From Thermogutta terrifontis (GTDB lineage Bacteria > Planctomycetota > Planctomycetia > Pirellulales > Thermoguttaceae), in contig NZ_CP018477.1 in assembly GCF_002277955.1 (NCBI RefSeq), positions 4,175,206 to 4,239,205 of the forward strand: a stretch of 64,000 nt of DNA, read 5' to 3'. Under the pieces are notes generated by a model. It saw only the letters and a program-made list of their open reading frames with translations, did no database searches and was not told the DNA's origin. A program made the translations under genes and the position numbers. How positions within the stretch are numbered: the stretch's first letter is position 1; every line of letters starts with the position of its first letter. Below are positions 1 to 10,271 of this stretch, one piece after another.

Positions 1-1704
1 AGAGGTGATCGCATCACACCGCTGTGCGTGGCGGCCACGGATTTTGGAGCAATCGGTATAGTTCCTCGGCGCTTTTGGGAGGAATTCCCCAAGCGAATAA
101 GTGTTTTTCCCAGGTCGGTGCGAATTGCGTTGTTGGCCGGTTACGATGAGCAGGTTCATGAACTTCAGGGAGGCGAGCAAAAAACGTTTAACGTCTGGGT
201 TGTTTATCCAGATTGTAAAACACAAAACGTGCATGGTTTATTAAGCCAGTTAGTGGGCCTGTCTTTTTCAAGCGTTACTGTTGATCACATTCCTTCCGAT
301 TTCCCCGAGGTGCTGGCTCCGCTCCCTTGCACGAATCAGTGGGCGAATAGTCGATTGGCAGAATTCGCGGAAAAAGCCGCCTTTGGCCCAACTGGAATTC
401 TCGCGAATCGGGAAAAAGTGGATGAATTCGGGTGGCGGCATTTCGGCGATACATACGCTGATCACGAGGAGACGCATTATCAAGGATCGTTGCCGCTTAC
501 CTCGCATTATAACAACCAGTTTGATTTGCTGTATGGATGCATTCTTCAGAGGTTGATCAGCAGGGATCCGCGGTGGGACGAGATCATCGTTCCGTTGGCA
601 AATCACGTCATCGATATTGATATTTATCACACCGATCAGGATCGCTCTACATTTAACCATGGTCTATTCTGGATGACGGACCACTATCGAACTGCATATA
701 CAGCGACACACCGGGCATTTTCACGCTTCAACGCTAGCACCAAGCGGTATGGTGGCGGACCATGTAACGAGCATAATTATACGAGTGGCCTTGCATTATA
801 TTACTTTCTATGGGGCGATGAGCGCGCCAAAGAGGCGGTCCTCGAACTGGCGAATTGGGTTATTGCCATGGAGGACGGATCGCAAACGCCCTATTTTGTT
901 GTGGACTGCGGCCCCACCGGACTTTCCACCATGACGAGTTCTCACGATTATCACGGACCGGGGCGAGGAGCGGCTAACTCCATCAACGCCTTGCTCGATG
1001 CGTGGTTGCTAACGGGGGAAAAAAGATATTTAGAATTTGCGGAAGTACTCATCAGGAGGACTGTCCACCCTGAGGACAACATCGCAGCTTTAGATCTGCG
1101 AAATGCCGAGCTGCGATGGTCGTACACGATGTACCTGGAGGTTCTCGGTAAATACTTGCGCATCAAACGTGCGTTTGGTGATATGGACACAATGCACGAG
1201 TATGTTAGACGTTCTCTCGTGAGATACGCAGAATGGATGGTTGACAACGAAGAACCATATCTGGCACGGGCGGAACAGCTTGAATATCCAACTGAGGCGT
1301 GGGCGGCGCAGGATTTTCGCAAGACAACCGTGCTCTTGTGTGCAAGCCAATATGCTGCACCGGAAGTTGCCGCCGGATTTCGTAACAAGGCAATCGCTCT
1401 GGCGGAGGCTGCTTGGCGCGACTTATTGAGGTTTCCGCGACCGCACAATGTTCGAGCTGCCGCGGTGATTTTAACGCAGGGAATCTGGCATCTGGCCCTC
1501 GAACAGTCAAGCACGGATGTTTGCTGCACCGCTCAGAATACAAATGGGCGGAATCTATGGCCCCGTGAGATGTTTATCCCACAACGGACTCGAGTGAGGA
1601 ATAAGCTGAAAAGTCCGCGTGGTTGGCTGACGTTGCTGCTTCGGGTTACCAATCCTCGGACTATGGGACGCCTTTTATATTTACTGTGGAAATGGCGCAA
1701 CTGA
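1..1704 (+). CDS. Alpha/alpha-toroid carbohydrate-active-like protein, 5' partial
   Basis: The reading frame is open to the left edge of the window, so the true start is probably upstream; the first internal start codon is a GTG at 28. After about 150 residues of mixed character, the middle (about residues 230-470) is rich in regularly spaced amphipathic helices with Trp, His and Tyr, including the motif NEHNYTSG and the segment GRGAANSINALLDAW. This looks like the alpha/alpha toroid fold of polysaccharide lyases and related glycoside-active enzymes. No catalytic residues can be assigned and I cannot name a family. The C-terminus is basic with a Trp/Leu-rich end. It is followed by sugar-transfer genes on the same strand, which suggests a role in making or trimming a surface polysaccharide. 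That role is inferred from context only. Confidence 0.55.
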   Translation, partial: RGDRITPLCVAATDFGAIGIVPRRFWEEFPKRISVFPRSVRIALLAGYDEQVHELQGGEQKTFNVWVVYPDCKTQNVHGLLSQLVGLSFSSVTVDHIPSDFPEVLAPLPCTNQWANSRLAEFAEKAAFGPTGILANREKVDEFGWRHFGDTYADHEETHYQGSLPLTSHYNNQFDLLYGCILQRLISRDPRWDEIIVPLANHVIDIDIYHTDQDRSTFNHGLFWMTDHYRTAYTATHRAFSRFNASTKRYGGGPCNEHNYTSGLALYYFLWGDERAKEAVLELANWVIAMEDGSQTPYFVVDCGPTGLSTMTSSHDYHGPGRGAANSINALLDAWLLTGEKRYLEFAEVLIRRTVHPEDNIAALDLRNAELRWSYTMYLEVLGKYLRIKRAFGDMDTMHEYVRRSLVRYAEWMVDNEEPYLARAEQLEYPTEAWAAQDFRKTTVLLCASQYAAPEVAAGFRNKAIALAEAAWRDLLRFPRPHNVRAAAVILTQGIWHLALEQSSTDVCCTAQNTNGRNLWPREMFIPQRTRVRNKLKSPRGWLTLLLRVTNPRTMGRLLYLLWKWRN

Positions 1705-1785
1705 TCGGTGATTAGTACTCAGCAATCCTTGTGACGTGACAGATAATCGGAACAAAATATCATAACGTGGCGAACAGGATGTGAG

Positions 1786-2379
1786 ATGCGTGTGTGGTGG
1801 CTACCGGATTTTTATGTCAGGAGCGTTACTGATCTTTCTCCAGAATGGTTGCAGAGCGTGCATGTTAAAGGGCTTTGCATCGACGTGGATTGTACTTTGA
1901 CGGACTATGTGTCAAATGATATTCCGGCGGAAGTTGCCGCCTGGCTGAGCCAAATAAGGCAAAGTGGAATAAACATCTGTCTCCTCTCAAATGGTGGAAA
2001 ACGCCGAATAAGTCGGCTTGCCGACCGGCTCGGAGTGCCCTATGTAGCGCGGGCGATGAAGCCGCTTCCGTTCGGATGTCATCGGGCGGTGCGCAAGCTG
2101 GGGCTACCGCGTTCCGAGGTGGTGCTCGTGGGTGATCAACTTTTCGCTGACGTGTTAGCCGGTCGCTGGGCTGGGCTGCGCACCGTTCTGGTGGTACCGC
2201 GGGGGGCTGCTCGGGAAGCGTGGGTTACGAGATGGAAGCGCCCATTGGAGCGGTTCGTTTTAAAGTCGTTAACGCCTCAATCCCTGGCTCCCTATTCGCA
2301 GGAAACCGACTCAGGTGGCCAGACTACGGAAGAGGATAGTTCGGCGGACGATACTACTTCCGACCGTGGCCGTAATTGA
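1786..2379 (+). CDS. HAD-superfamily phosphatase, YqeG/HAD-IIIA type
   Basis: 197 residues. The HAD motif I is seen as DVDCTLTDY near residue 35 (nucleophile Asp and general acid Asp two residues later). Motif II is LLSNGG, and motif IV is VLVGDQLFADVLAG. The small size and the absence of a large cap fit the HAD-IIIA group that includes YqeG. The family removes phosphate from small or sugar-linked substrates. The gene lies directly upstream of, and nearly overlaps, a UbiA-type transferase, so a lipid-linked phosphosugar is a possible substrate (inference). The C-terminal 30 residues are acidic, Ser/Thr-rich and probably disordered. Confidence 0.75.
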   Translation: MRVWWLPDFYVRSVTDLSPEWLQSVHVKGLCIDVDCTLTDYVSNDIPAEVAAWLSQIRQSGINICLLSNGGKRRISRLADRLGVPYVARAMKPLPFGCHRAVRKLGLPRSEVVLVGDQLFADVLAGRWAGLRTVLVVPRGAAREAWVTRWKRPLERFVLKSLTPQSLAPYSQETDSGGQTTEEDSSADDTTSDRGRN

Positions 2380-2396
2380 GGTTTATATCCGCACAG

Positions 2397-3380
2397 ATGG
2401 GTTTAGGCCGACTTATCGTCAATGTCATTCGCATGATTCGGCCCGACTACTGGCCGAAGAATTTGTTTGTATTCATCGGTTCGGCGCTGGCGGTCTTTTA
2501 TCTGCAACAGGTAACACCTATTAACGGCTGCCTGTTGTCGTTAGGGTTTCGTTCCCTGGTCGCGTTGGTGATCGCTATTCTGGCCGCCTCTGCGAACTAC
2601 ATTCTGAATGAACTGTGCGATGCCAAAACAGACATCTATCATCCGATAAAAAATGCCCGAGCCGTCGCGGCTGGCGAGATAGCTCCGGTGTTGGCTCTCT
2701 GTCTCTGGGGTCTGTTCGCGGTTGCCGCAGTGGCGGTGGCAGTGCTGGTTAGCAGAGTGGTGGTTGTCACGACGCTGTTTTTTTTAGCCTCGGGCTTTGC
2801 GTATAATGTGAAACCCTTTCGACTGAAGGATATTCCCTATCTTGACATTATCGCGGAGTCCTTTAATAACCCGATCCGCCTGTTTCTGGGTTGGTTCGCC
2901 ATATTAGATTCTTTTGTTCCACCGCTTTCAGCCATTTTCGCCTATTGGATGGGAGGTGCCTTTTTAATGGCAGCGAAGCGACTCGTGGAAATGCGGCATC
3001 TGGGCTCACCCACGCGCGCTGGACAATACCGAAAGTCGCTCGCCTACTATAACAAAGAAAATATAATCCTCCAAATGTTCTTTTATGCGACAATGACAGC
3101 ATTTCTTCTCGGAGTTTTCATTGCCCGCTATCACGTTGAATTGGTGATTATAATTCCTTTGCTGGCAGCATGCTTCACCGGCTACGTCAAAGCCGCTATT
3201 TCGGCGCCGATCGGAAATGAGCCTGAGGCTCTCTATAAAGAAAAGTGGCTCGCAGTACTTCTGGGGTTGACCTTCATCATAGGTGCCATCTTGCTTTTTA
3301 TCAACCTGGATTTCATGCGGCGCATTTTCAACATCCAGAAGCCTGTGCTCCCGCCGCTTTGGCCAACCGCGGGGATGTGA
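2397..3380 (+). CDS. UbiA-family prenyltransferase, decaprenyl-phosphate phosphoribosyltransferase-like
   Basis: An integral membrane protein with about eight to nine hydrophobic segments. The first Asp-rich UbiA motif is NELCDAKTDIYHP, followed by K-x-x-R and AAGEI. The second motif region is LKDIPYLDIIAESF. The basic-HP-K-x-x-R-x-(I/V)-A-A-G pattern resembles the DPPR-synthase branch (Rv3806c-like), which moves phosphoribose to a polyprenyl phosphate, more than the quinone branch. The ATG at 2397 is preferred; a TTG at 2376 overlapping the stop of the HAD gene would add seven residues. Neither start has a strong ribosome site. It sits in a HAD, UbiA, GT, GT cluster and ends 3 bases before the next start, so it is probably co-transcribed. 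The exact substrate is unknown. Confidence 0.75.
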   Translation: MGLGRLIVNVIRMIRPDYWPKNLFVFIGSALAVFYLQQVTPINGCLLSLGFRSLVALVIAILAASANYILNELCDAKTDIYHPIKNARAVAAGEIAPVLALCLWGLFAVAAVAVAVLVSRVVVVTTLFFLASGFAYNVKPFRLKDIPYLDIIAESFNNPIRLFLGWFAILDSFVPPLSAIFAYWMGGAFLMAAKRLVEMRHLGSPTRAGQYRKSLAYYNKENIILQMFFYATMTAFLLGVFIARYHVELVIIIPLLAACFTGYVKAAISAPIGNEPEALYKEKWLAVLLGLTFIIGAILLFINLDFMRRIFNIQKPVLPPLWPTAGM

Positions 3381-3383
3381 CCA

Positions 3384-4505
3384 ATGTCTGAGCCCTGCAT
3401 CCTCGAAGTACTGCATAGTCTCGACTACGGCGGGGCCGAGGTGCTGGCCGTAAGATTGGCGCAGCGATTTTCAATAAAGTATCCGGTTGCAATCGCTTTG
3501 ATCGATGGCCGCGGCCCATTGGAGAAACATCTTGACACTCAACGCATTCGGACCTGCGTGATCGGTCGCAAACCAGGGTTGGATTGGGGATGTGTTTTTC
3601 GCCTAAGGCGAATGCTGATGGAACGAATGCCCGCGGTGATCATCGCTCATCAATATACGCCGTTTTTTTACTGTTCGGTTGCAAGAAGCTTAGTGAAACA
3701 CTTCCCGATTATTTACGTCGAGCACGGGCGATTTTATCCCGACCACAAAAAATTACGGCGTTTTTTGTTTAATCGGTTTCTGCTTCGCAAAAATGATGTG
3801 ATCGTTGCCGTAGGCCACGCCGTTAAGCGGGCGTTGGTTGAAAAGGAAGGATTTCCGGCACGACGTGTGTCGGTAATCTATAACGGGGTGGATTCGCGGC
3901 GGTTTGACAGTTGTTTTGCGAAAAGGAATGACTACCGCCGCTTGCTCGGTGCGATGCCTGATGATGTCATAGTGGCGCATGTGGCGAGGTTCGATCCACT
4001 GAAGGACCATCTTACTGCTGTGAAAGCGATGCAGGACCTGCGCAATAGCGCAATAAAATTGGTCCTCGTGGGCGACGGTCCGACGCGAACGGAGGTGGAA
4101 GCGACAGTGCGGGATATGAAGTTGGGGGACTCGGTTCAGGTACTTGGATATCGAGAGGATATTCCCGAGATTTTGATGGCAAGCGATATTTTTTTGCTAA
4201 CTAGCCTCAACGAGGGAATTCCCGTTACTATTATCGAGGCCATGATGGCGGGGCTGCCGGTTGTAGCAACGGAGGTAGGCGGCGTTTCCGAAATTGTTGT
4301 GAATGGTGAAACGGGTTTGCTTGTCCCTCCGGGAAACCCGGACGCGATAGCAAAAGCCCTGCGGCAACTTGCGACCGATGTTGATCTGAGAATTAGGCTC
4401 GGGCGAGCTGGCCGGCAACGGGCGGAAATACTCTTTTCAGAAGACCGCATGTTTGCAGAGTATGATGCTATTGTGAGTAGGTTTATTACTCCAAACGCGC
4501 AGTAA
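3384..4505 (+). CDS. Glycosyltransferase family 4 (GT-B fold)
   Basis: 373 residues with the usual two Rossmann lobes. The N-terminal LHSLDYGGAEVLAVRLA matches the acceptor-side glycine loop of GT4 enzymes. The C-terminal lobe has VARFDPLKDH, LVGDGPTR, LGYREDIPEILMASDIFLLTS and the nucleotide-sugar E-x7-E motif (EGIPVTIIEAMMAGLPVVAT, 20 residues). It is a retaining, cytoplasmic or membrane-associated sugar transferase, probably adding a hexose to a lipid-linked glycan. It starts 3 bases after the UbiA gene, consistent with one operon. The donor and acceptor cannot be read from sequence. Confidence 0.9.
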   Translation: MSEPCILEVLHSLDYGGAEVLAVRLAQRFSIKYPVAIALIDGRGPLEKHLDTQRIRTCVIGRKPGLDWGCVFRLRRMLMERMPAVIIAHQYTPFFYCSVARSLVKHFPIIYVEHGRFYPDHKKLRRFLFNRFLLRKNDVIVAVGHAVKRALVEKEGFPARRVSVIYNGVDSRRFDSCFAKRNDYRRLLGAMPDDVIVAHVARFDPLKDHLTAVKAMQDLRNSAIKLVLVGDGPTRTEVEATVRDMKLGDSVQVLGYREDIPEILMASDIFLLTSLNEGIPVTIIEAMMAGLPVVATEVGGVSEIVVNGETGLLVPPGNPDAIAKALRQLATDVDLRIRLGRAGRQRAEILFSEDRMFAEYDAIVSRFITPNAQ

Positions 4506-4605
4506 TCATTAGAAAAGACTGTCACTAGTAACGTGGTTGATATTCTGATGTGTGATTGACGCCGGCTAGAATTAGAATCTATGACCACTGATCATTAAGA
4601 ATCAA

Positions 4606-5808
4606 ATGACGGCGGCCAGGGGAGCCAGAATTGGATCGTTTATCGTGTTTGCCGATGATTGGGGGCGACATCCCTCGAGCTGTCAGCATATTTTTCGGCA
4701 CCTGCTCGACGAATTCCCCGTGATGTGGGTCAATACAATCGGCATGCGACCACCGCGCCTGGATTTATTTACTCTTCGGCGGGGACTGGAAAAAGTGGGG
4801 CAGTGGCTGAAAATCTTCGATGCGAGACCAAGTCCGGCGATTTTGCCTCGTCCAAATATTTGCGAGAAAACTCCCAGGGTTGTCAATCCGGTAATGTGGC
4901 CTCGGTTAAGGCAAGGCTGGGAGCGAGCGTTCAATCGCATGCTTTTGAAGTGGCAACTCGCTGCAGAGGTCCGCCGCTATCCGAGGCCGCGCATCTTGGT
5001 CTCTACGGTGCCAGTAGCAGCGATTCTGGTCTCGGCTTTGCAAGTCGATCGATGGCTCTATTACTGCGTGGATGACTTTCGCAACTGGCCCGAAATGGAT
5101 AAGGAAGGAATTGGGGATTTAGAGCGAAGTCTTGTGGAAGTTGCTGACGTTATCGTTGCGGCTAATGAGCAGTTAAAAAAGCATATAGAGGAATATGGGA
5201 AAACTGCTGTAGTCATCACGCATGGCATCAATTGGGAGATTTGGTCTTCGCCGGCGTGCCAAGCAACTCCCGAACCCGTCTCCGATTGGCTTCAGCGGTA
5301 TGAACGACCCTGGATCGTGTTTTGGGGTTCCATCAATTGGCAGGTCGATGCAAACGCTGTGGCAGCAATAAGTGAGCGGCTCAAGCGGGGGAGTATTCTT
5401 CTGGTGGGACCGGTTAACACACACGATCCGAAGCTGAAAGAAAGTGCACGGGTCACAATGCCTGGTCCCATCCCTCAGGTTATGCTTCCGGTCTTAGCTT
5501 GTTATGCAGACGTGCTCATTATGCCCTATCGCCGTGGACCTGGTGTCGATGAATCCGAGCCGTTAAAGCTGCGAGAATATTTAGCGACGGACCGACCCGT
5601 AGTCGTTTGTGACATACCCGCCACTCGTCGGTGGGCAGATGCACTCGATATTGCGGCCACGCCAGAAGAGTTCGCCGCGTGCGTGGATTTTCGGGTCAAA
5701 ACGGGGGTCGATCCCAGGCAGTTGGAGGCACGGCGGCGCGTCCGCGGCGAGAGTTGGGCGGAGAAGGCGAGGCAGTTCGTCGAGGTTGCTTTCGACTCGC
5801 TGGGATAG
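4606..5808 (+). CDS. Glycosyltransferase, GT-B fold, TuaH-like
   Basis: 400 residues. The start IGSFIVFADDWGRHPSSCQH and the segment YYCVDDFRNWPEMD resemble the TuaH-like glycosyltransferases of exopolysaccharide clusters. The C-terminal half has the donor-site elements FWGSINWQVD, ILLVGPV, a run of acidic and Pro residues (MPYRRGPGVDESEPLKLREY) and the helix following it, as in GT4/GT1 enzymes. It follows the GT4 gene after a 100-base gap on the same strand, so it is likely part of the same polysaccharide-assembly locus. The sugar is not predictable. Confidence 0.75.
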   Translation: MTAARGARIGSFIVFADDWGRHPSSCQHIFRHLLDEFPVMWVNTIGMRPPRLDLFTLRRGLEKVGQWLKIFDARPSPAILPRPNICEKTPRVVNPVMWPRLRQGWERAFNRMLLKWQLAAEVRRYPRPRILVSTVPVAAILVSALQVDRWLYYCVDDFRNWPEMDKEGIGDLERSLVEVADVIVAANEQLKKHIEEYGKTAVVITHGINWEIWSSPACQATPEPVSDWLQRYERPWIVFWGSINWQVDANAVAAISERLKRGSILLVGPVNTHDPKLKESARVTMPGPIPQVMLPVLACYADVLIMPYRRGPGVDESEPLKLREYLATDRPVVVCDIPATRRWADALDIAATPEEFAACVDFRVKTGVDPRQLEARRRVRGESWAEKARQFVEVAFDSLG

Positions 5809-5987
5809 TGGGCCGATGGATTCGGCCCCTGGCCGGATGGGGTGATGCATGATAAAGATAATAATGAATGAGCGAGAGGGGGCGGGCAGTACCATACAGC
5901 GGTGAGGATGCAGTTGTGCAGCCTTTGAATTAGATTGTGCGATGCCGCAAAAAGAGTGATTGATTCATCGCAGACCTTGAGACGGCG

Positions 5988-6980
5988 ATGCCAGCGAATC
6001 TGACACCGCAATATCTGAAGGCCGAGGAGGAATATCGGCGGGCTTCAACTCCAGAGGAGGAGTTGAAGTGGCTGCAGATAATGCTTCAGGAAATCCCGAA
6101 GCATAAAGGGACGGATAAGCTCCAGGCGGAGCTGAAGAGGAAAATCAGTGAGGTCAAGAAGCAGATCCAGACAGAGCGGAGCACAGGGCGACGCACCCGG
6201 GGATTTCGCATTCCGCGCCAGGGGGCAGGAACGGTCGTCATTTTGGGTGGACCCAATGCGGGGAAGAGTGCCCTCTTGCGTGCGCTGACTCGCGCCACAC
6301 CGGAGGTGGCACCCTATCCATTCACGACGAAGGTGCCTTTACCCGGGATGATGCCGTGGGAGGACGTGTTCGTCCAACTGATTGATACTCCGCCGATTAC
6401 TGCGGACTTTATCGACCCGTGCATGCACGGGCTTATTCGGAGTGCCGATCTAGCCCTGCTCATGGTCGATCTGGGGGCTGATGAAGGAATCGTGCAGTGC
6501 CAGGAGGTCATTGACAAGCTGAATAAAACGAAGAGTCGTTTGAGCGCCACGTCTTATCTGGACGAAGAAGACGTGGGACTATCTTATACGCGGGCATTTC
6601 TTGTGCCGAATAAAATAGACTTAGAAGAAGCACCTGCGCGCCTCGAGCTTCTTCATGAACTTCTGCCGCTGGATTTTCCAGAGTATGTGATTTCCGCGGA
6701 AAAAGGCATCGGTTTGGAGCCGCTTCGGGAAGCGATCTACAAGGCGCTGGACGTCGTCCGTGTGTATGCCAAGCCTCCCTCTGCGAAAGAGCCCGATCTG
6801 GAGCGGCCATTCACATTTCGCCGTGGCAGCACCGTTGCTGACATGGCAGCAGAAATTCACAAGGATCTGGCGAAAAACCTGAAATTCGCGCGGGTTTGGG
6901 GATCGGCAGTCCATCCCGGGACGATTGTCAAAGGTGATTACGTGCTGCAGGATCGCGATATTGTTGAGCTTCATATGTAG
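5988..6980 (+). CDS. OBG/DRG-type GTPase with C-terminal TGS domain
   Basis: 330 residues. An N-terminal charged coiled-coil-like helix (about 10-60) is followed by a G domain: G1 GGPNAGKS at 87-94, G2 Thr in the YPFTTK segment near 113, G3 D-T-P-P at 133-136, G4 NKID at 208-211 and G5 SAEKG near 236. The last 60 residues (PFTFRRGSTVADMAAEIHKD to the end) form a TGS domain. This is the DRG architecture. G3 is DTPP rather than DxxG. Members associate with ribosomes or RNA; the exact role in bacteria is unclear. It is a single gene with about 180 bases on its upstream side. Confidence 0.85.
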   Translation: MPANLTPQYLKAEEEYRRASTPEEELKWLQIMLQEIPKHKGTDKLQAELKRKISEVKKQIQTERSTGRRTRGFRIPRQGAGTVVILGGPNAGKSALLRALTRATPEVAPYPFTTKVPLPGMMPWEDVFVQLIDTPPITADFIDPCMHGLIRSADLALLMVDLGADEGIVQCQEVIDKLNKTKSRLSATSYLDEEDVGLSYTRAFLVPNKIDLEEAPARLELLHELLPLDFPEYVISAEKGIGLEPLREAIYKALDVVRVYAKPPSAKEPDLERPFTFRRGSTVADMAAEIHKDLAKNLKFARVWGSAVHPGTIVKGDYVLQDRDIVELHM

Positions 6981-7091
6981 TACCGGATTGTCACAAACCC
7001 AACGGATAGAGATCCACTATTCATAATGTACATGACATAGTAGCGATTAAAGCGCATAGCGTTGAAATTTCAGAACTTATGGGGAGTATTT

Positions 7092-8822
7092 GTGACTGTG
7101 ACGAACGCGGAGATTGCGGCAGTTTTTGAGCAGATTGCGGACCTTTTAGAGTTCCAAGGGGCAAATCCGTTCCGAGTCCGAGCTTATCGCACGGCAGCCC
7201 GAACAATCAGCGAACTGACCGAGCCAGTAGCGGAGCTGGCTCACGCAGGCCCAGACGCACTCACCGAGTTGCCTGGTATCGGAGCCGATTTGGCCGACAA
7301 GATCACGACCCTCGTCAACACAGGGTCGTTGCCACTTTTGGAAGAGTTAAAAGCCCAGGTGCCCGAGAGTGTTTTGACTCTCATGCGGGTTCCGGGGTTG
7401 GGACCGAAGCGCGTTGCTGCAATTTATAACAAATTGAAGATTAAAACGCTTGAGGAGTTGCGCGAGGCTTGTCTTCAGCATAAAATCCGCGATTTGGAGG
7501 GCTTTGGGGCGAAAACTGAGGAGAACATTCTCAAGGGTATAGAGGCGGCGCTTCTCGCGACCCAGCGTATCCTGTGGTGTGACGCGGATCAGATCGTCCA
7601 GGAGATTCTTGCTCATCTGGAGGGAACCAAGGGGTTGCGCCGCCTGGCCCCGGCTGGAAGTTATCGCCGCGGTAAAGATACCGTCGGTGATCTCGATTTT
7701 CTGGCCGTTGCCGACGACCCCAATCCGGTTATGGATCGCCTGGCAAAGTACCGAGCGGTGAAGGATGTTATTGCTCGCGGCGATACAAAGATGTCGGTGG
7801 TGCTGCAATCGGGACTTCATGTGGACCTGCGGGTGGTTCCGGAAGAATCTTTCGGGGCGGCGCTGCAGTATTTTACAGGCTCAAAAGAGCACAACGTTAT
7901 TTTGCGGGGCATGGCTAAAGACCTGGGACTCAAGATCAACGAGTATGGCGTCTTTCGGGGGGATAAACGTATCGCTGGACGCGAAGAGGAAGAGGTCTAC
8001 GGGGCATTGGGACTGCCGTGGTTTCCGCCGGAGTTGCGAGAAGGCCGAAAGGAGTTCGAATGGGCAGCCGCCGGATCCCTGCCAGAGCTTATTACACTGG
8101 AGGACATCCGAGGCGATTTGCATATGCATAGTACGTGGTCGGACGGTCTGGCGACGATCGAGGAGATGGCTGAAGCGGCCAGGAAAAAGGGGTACCAGTA
8201 CATCGCAATCACCGACCACTCTCAGCGCGTCAGTGTTGCCAACGGACTGAATCCGGAGCGGCTCCTTTCCCAGTGGAATGCGCTCGATCAGTTGGCAGGT
8301 AAATGGCGAAACTTTCGGATTTTAAAAGGGGTTGAAGTGGACATTCTGGAGGATGGACGTTTGGACCTCCCCGACGAAGTGCTCAATCAAGCGGATTGGG
8401 TAGTGGCCAGCGTGCATTTTGGCCAGAATCAATCCCGGGAGGAAATTACCCGACGGATAATCGGGGCTCTCAAACATCCTGCCGTGTGTGCTATTGCTCA
8501 TCCAACCGGTCGGTTACTTCTCGAACGGCCGGCTTACCAGGTGGATCTCGACGCAGTGTTGCGCGCAGCCCGGGATTACGGGAAGATGATGGAGCTTAAT
8601 GCGCACCCGCGACGCCTGGACCTCGACGACGTAGCCTGTGCGGCCGCCAAAGCGTACGGTGTCCCTATTGCAATTTCGACAGATGCGCATAGCATAAATG
8701 GACTCGAGGCTATGCGCTACGGGGTCCTTCAGGCCCGCCGGGGCGGACTGACGAAGGCAGACGTTGTCAATACCCTGCCCTGGGGAGAATTGAAAAGGCG
8801 GCTGCCTCGATACCGTAGATAA
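7092..8822 (+). CDS. polX: DNA polymerase/3'-5' exonuclease PolX
   Basis: 576 residues from the GTG at 7092, which has GGGGAG six bases upstream. The N-terminal helix-hairpin-helix domain contains [13 protein letters not shown] and VPGLGPKRV, which bind DNA. The family X polymerase palm has [16 protein letters not shown], with the metal-binding D-x-D. The C-terminal PHP domain begins with [10 protein letters not shown] and carries further His and Asp residues in ITDHSQR, AHPTGR and STDAHS, giving exonuclease or AP-endonuclease activity. The length and domain order match bacterial PolX. It acts in gap filling and base-excision-type repair in the cytoplasm. Confidence 0.95.
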   Translation: MTVTNAEIAAVFEQIADLLEFQGANPFRVRAYRTAARTISELTEPVAELAHAGPDALTELPGIGADLADKITTLVNTGSLPLLEELKAQVPESVLTLMRVPGLGPKRVAAIYNKLKIKTLEELREACLQHKIRDLEGFGAKTEENILKGIEAALLATQRILWCDADQIVQEILAHLEGTKGLRRLAPAGSYRRGKDTVGDLDFLAVADDPNPVMDRLAKYRAVKDVIARGDTKMSVVLQSGLHVDLRVVPEESFGAALQYFTGSKEHNVILRGMAKDLGLKINEYGVFRGDKRIAGREEEEVYGALGLPWFPPELREGRKEFEWAAAGSLPELITLEDIRGDLHMHSTWSDGLATIEEMAEAARKKGYQYIAITDHSQRVSVANGLNPERLLSQWNALDQLAGKWRNFRILKGVEVDILEDGRLDLPDEVLNQADWVVASVHFGQNQSREEITRRIIGALKHPAVCAIAHPTGRLLLERPAYQVDLDAVLRAARDYGKMMELNAHPRRLDLDDVACAAAKAYGVPIAISTDAHSINGLEAMRYGVLQARRGGLTKADVVNTLPWGELKRRLPRYRR

Positions 8823-8957
8823 ACCCGATTCACTCGGGATTCGTGCCGCGTAAGGCCGTCTGAAGGGATTTCCAATTGAGTAAGGGATGTTTCCCCGACC
8901 AAGCGTAAGCTGCGCGCCGGTGTTTCCTCATTTATACAGCTTCAGAAGTCACGATCT

Positions 8958-10151
8958 ATGAAAATCCACGAGTATCAAGCCAAGGCGTTGTTCCGAGAGT
9001 TTGGGGTTCCCGTGCCCGCTGGCAAGGTGGCGGAAACTCCCGAGGAAGCGGGCCACCTCTTTGACGAGCTGGCGGTGCCACGGGCGGTTGTCAAGGCCCA
9101 GATTCATGCCGGAGGAAGGGGAAAGGGAACCTTTCGTGAGTTTCCCGACCAGCACGGGGTACAGCTGGTAATGTCTTCGGAAGAGACGCGGGAGGTTGCG
9201 GGCCGGATGCTCGGGCACACATTGGTGACGGCGCAAACCGGGCCAGAAGGACGGGTAGTTCGCCGCGTCCTAGTCGAGGAAGCGACTGATGTCACACGCG
9301 AACTGTACGTGGGAATGGTGGTGGACCGACAGCGAGCAAGCCCTGTCATATTGGCCTCGACGGCAGGTGGAATGGATATCGAGACTGTTGCGGCGACCCA
9401 ACCGGAAGCCATTTTCTATGAACCCGTGGACATTGGTTTGGGCGTCCGCGCCTATCAGAGCCGCAAGTTGAGCCAGAAGCTAGGACTGGGTCAGGGCGAT
9501 TTTGCTCGGCAGTTGGATTTGGTGCTCCGGGGAATATCGAGGATTTTTGTGGAAAAAGACTGTAGTTTGGTGGAAATCAATCCTTTGGGAGTCACTGCGG
9601 ACGGGCGTCTTTTGGCAATGGACGCCAAGATCAACTTTGACGATAACGCTGCATTCCGACATCCGGAATGGAAAGAGTTGCGAGATGTCGATGAGGAAGA
9701 TCCGATTGAGCTTCGGGCAAGCGAAGCGGGACTGAGCTATGTCAAACTGGATGGGGATATTGGGTGCCTCGTGAATGGAGCGGGTTTGGCGATGAGCACG
9801 ATGGACCTGATCATGCTCCACGGAGGGCGTCCGGCCAACTTTCTGGATGTCGGTGGAGGTGCGGACCTCAACCAGGTGATCGAGGCGTTTCGGATTCTCC
9901 TAGCTGATTCTAAAGTCAGGGCGGTGCTGGTGAATATTTTTGGCGGGATCATGCGCTGCAGCACCATTGCTCAGGCCCTCGTGGAGGCGCACCGTACGGT
10001 AGGGATTACCGTTCCCGTGGTCGTTCGCCTGGAAGGGAATGAAGTGGAACAAGGGCGTAAGATTTTGGCAGAGAGCGGTTTGGCGATTATCCCGGCCAAC
10101 GATCTGACGGATGCTGCACAGAAGGTGGTTGCCGCAGCAGCAGGCCGTTGA
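8958..10151 (+). CDS. sucC: Succinyl-CoA ligase (ADP/GDP-forming), beta subunit
   Basis: 397 residues, normal length. It opens with MKIHEYQAKALFREFGVPVP, the SucC signature, followed by an ATP-grasp domain (AQIHAGGRGKGTF, VEINPLGVT, AMDAKINFDDNA). The CoA-ligase-type C-terminal domain contains NGAGLAMSTMDLI, FLDVGGGA and IFGGIMRCS. With SucD it makes succinate and ATP or GTP from succinyl-CoA in the TCA cycle, in the cytoplasm. sucD follows 120 bases downstream on the same strand. Confidence 0.97.
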   Translation: MKIHEYQAKALFREFGVPVPAGKVAETPEEAGHLFDELAVPRAVVKAQIHAGGRGKGTFREFPDQHGVQLVMSSEETREVAGRMLGHTLVTAQTGPEGRVVRRVLVEEATDVTRELYVGMVVDRQRASPVILASTAGGMDIETVAATQPEAIFYEPVDIGLGVRAYQSRKLSQKLGLGQGDFARQLDLVLRGISRIFVEKDCSLVEINPLGVTADGRLLAMDAKINFDDNAAFRHPEWKELRDVDEEDPIELRASEAGLSYVKLDGDIGCLVNGAGLAMSTMDLIMLHGGRPANFLDVGGGADLNQVIEAFRILLADSKVRAVLVNIFGGIMRCSTIAQALVEAHRTVGITVPVVVRLEGNEVEQGRKILAESGLAIIPANDLTDAAQKVVAAAAGR

Positions 10152-10271
10152 TGACTCGGCTTTTGGGGGTGACGGGGCTCAAAGTTTTGCGGCAAACGAA
10201 GTTGTTCCGCGTGGGATGTGGTCTCACCATCGAGGAATACGTTTTCATAGCCCTTTTACACGGTTTCTTTT

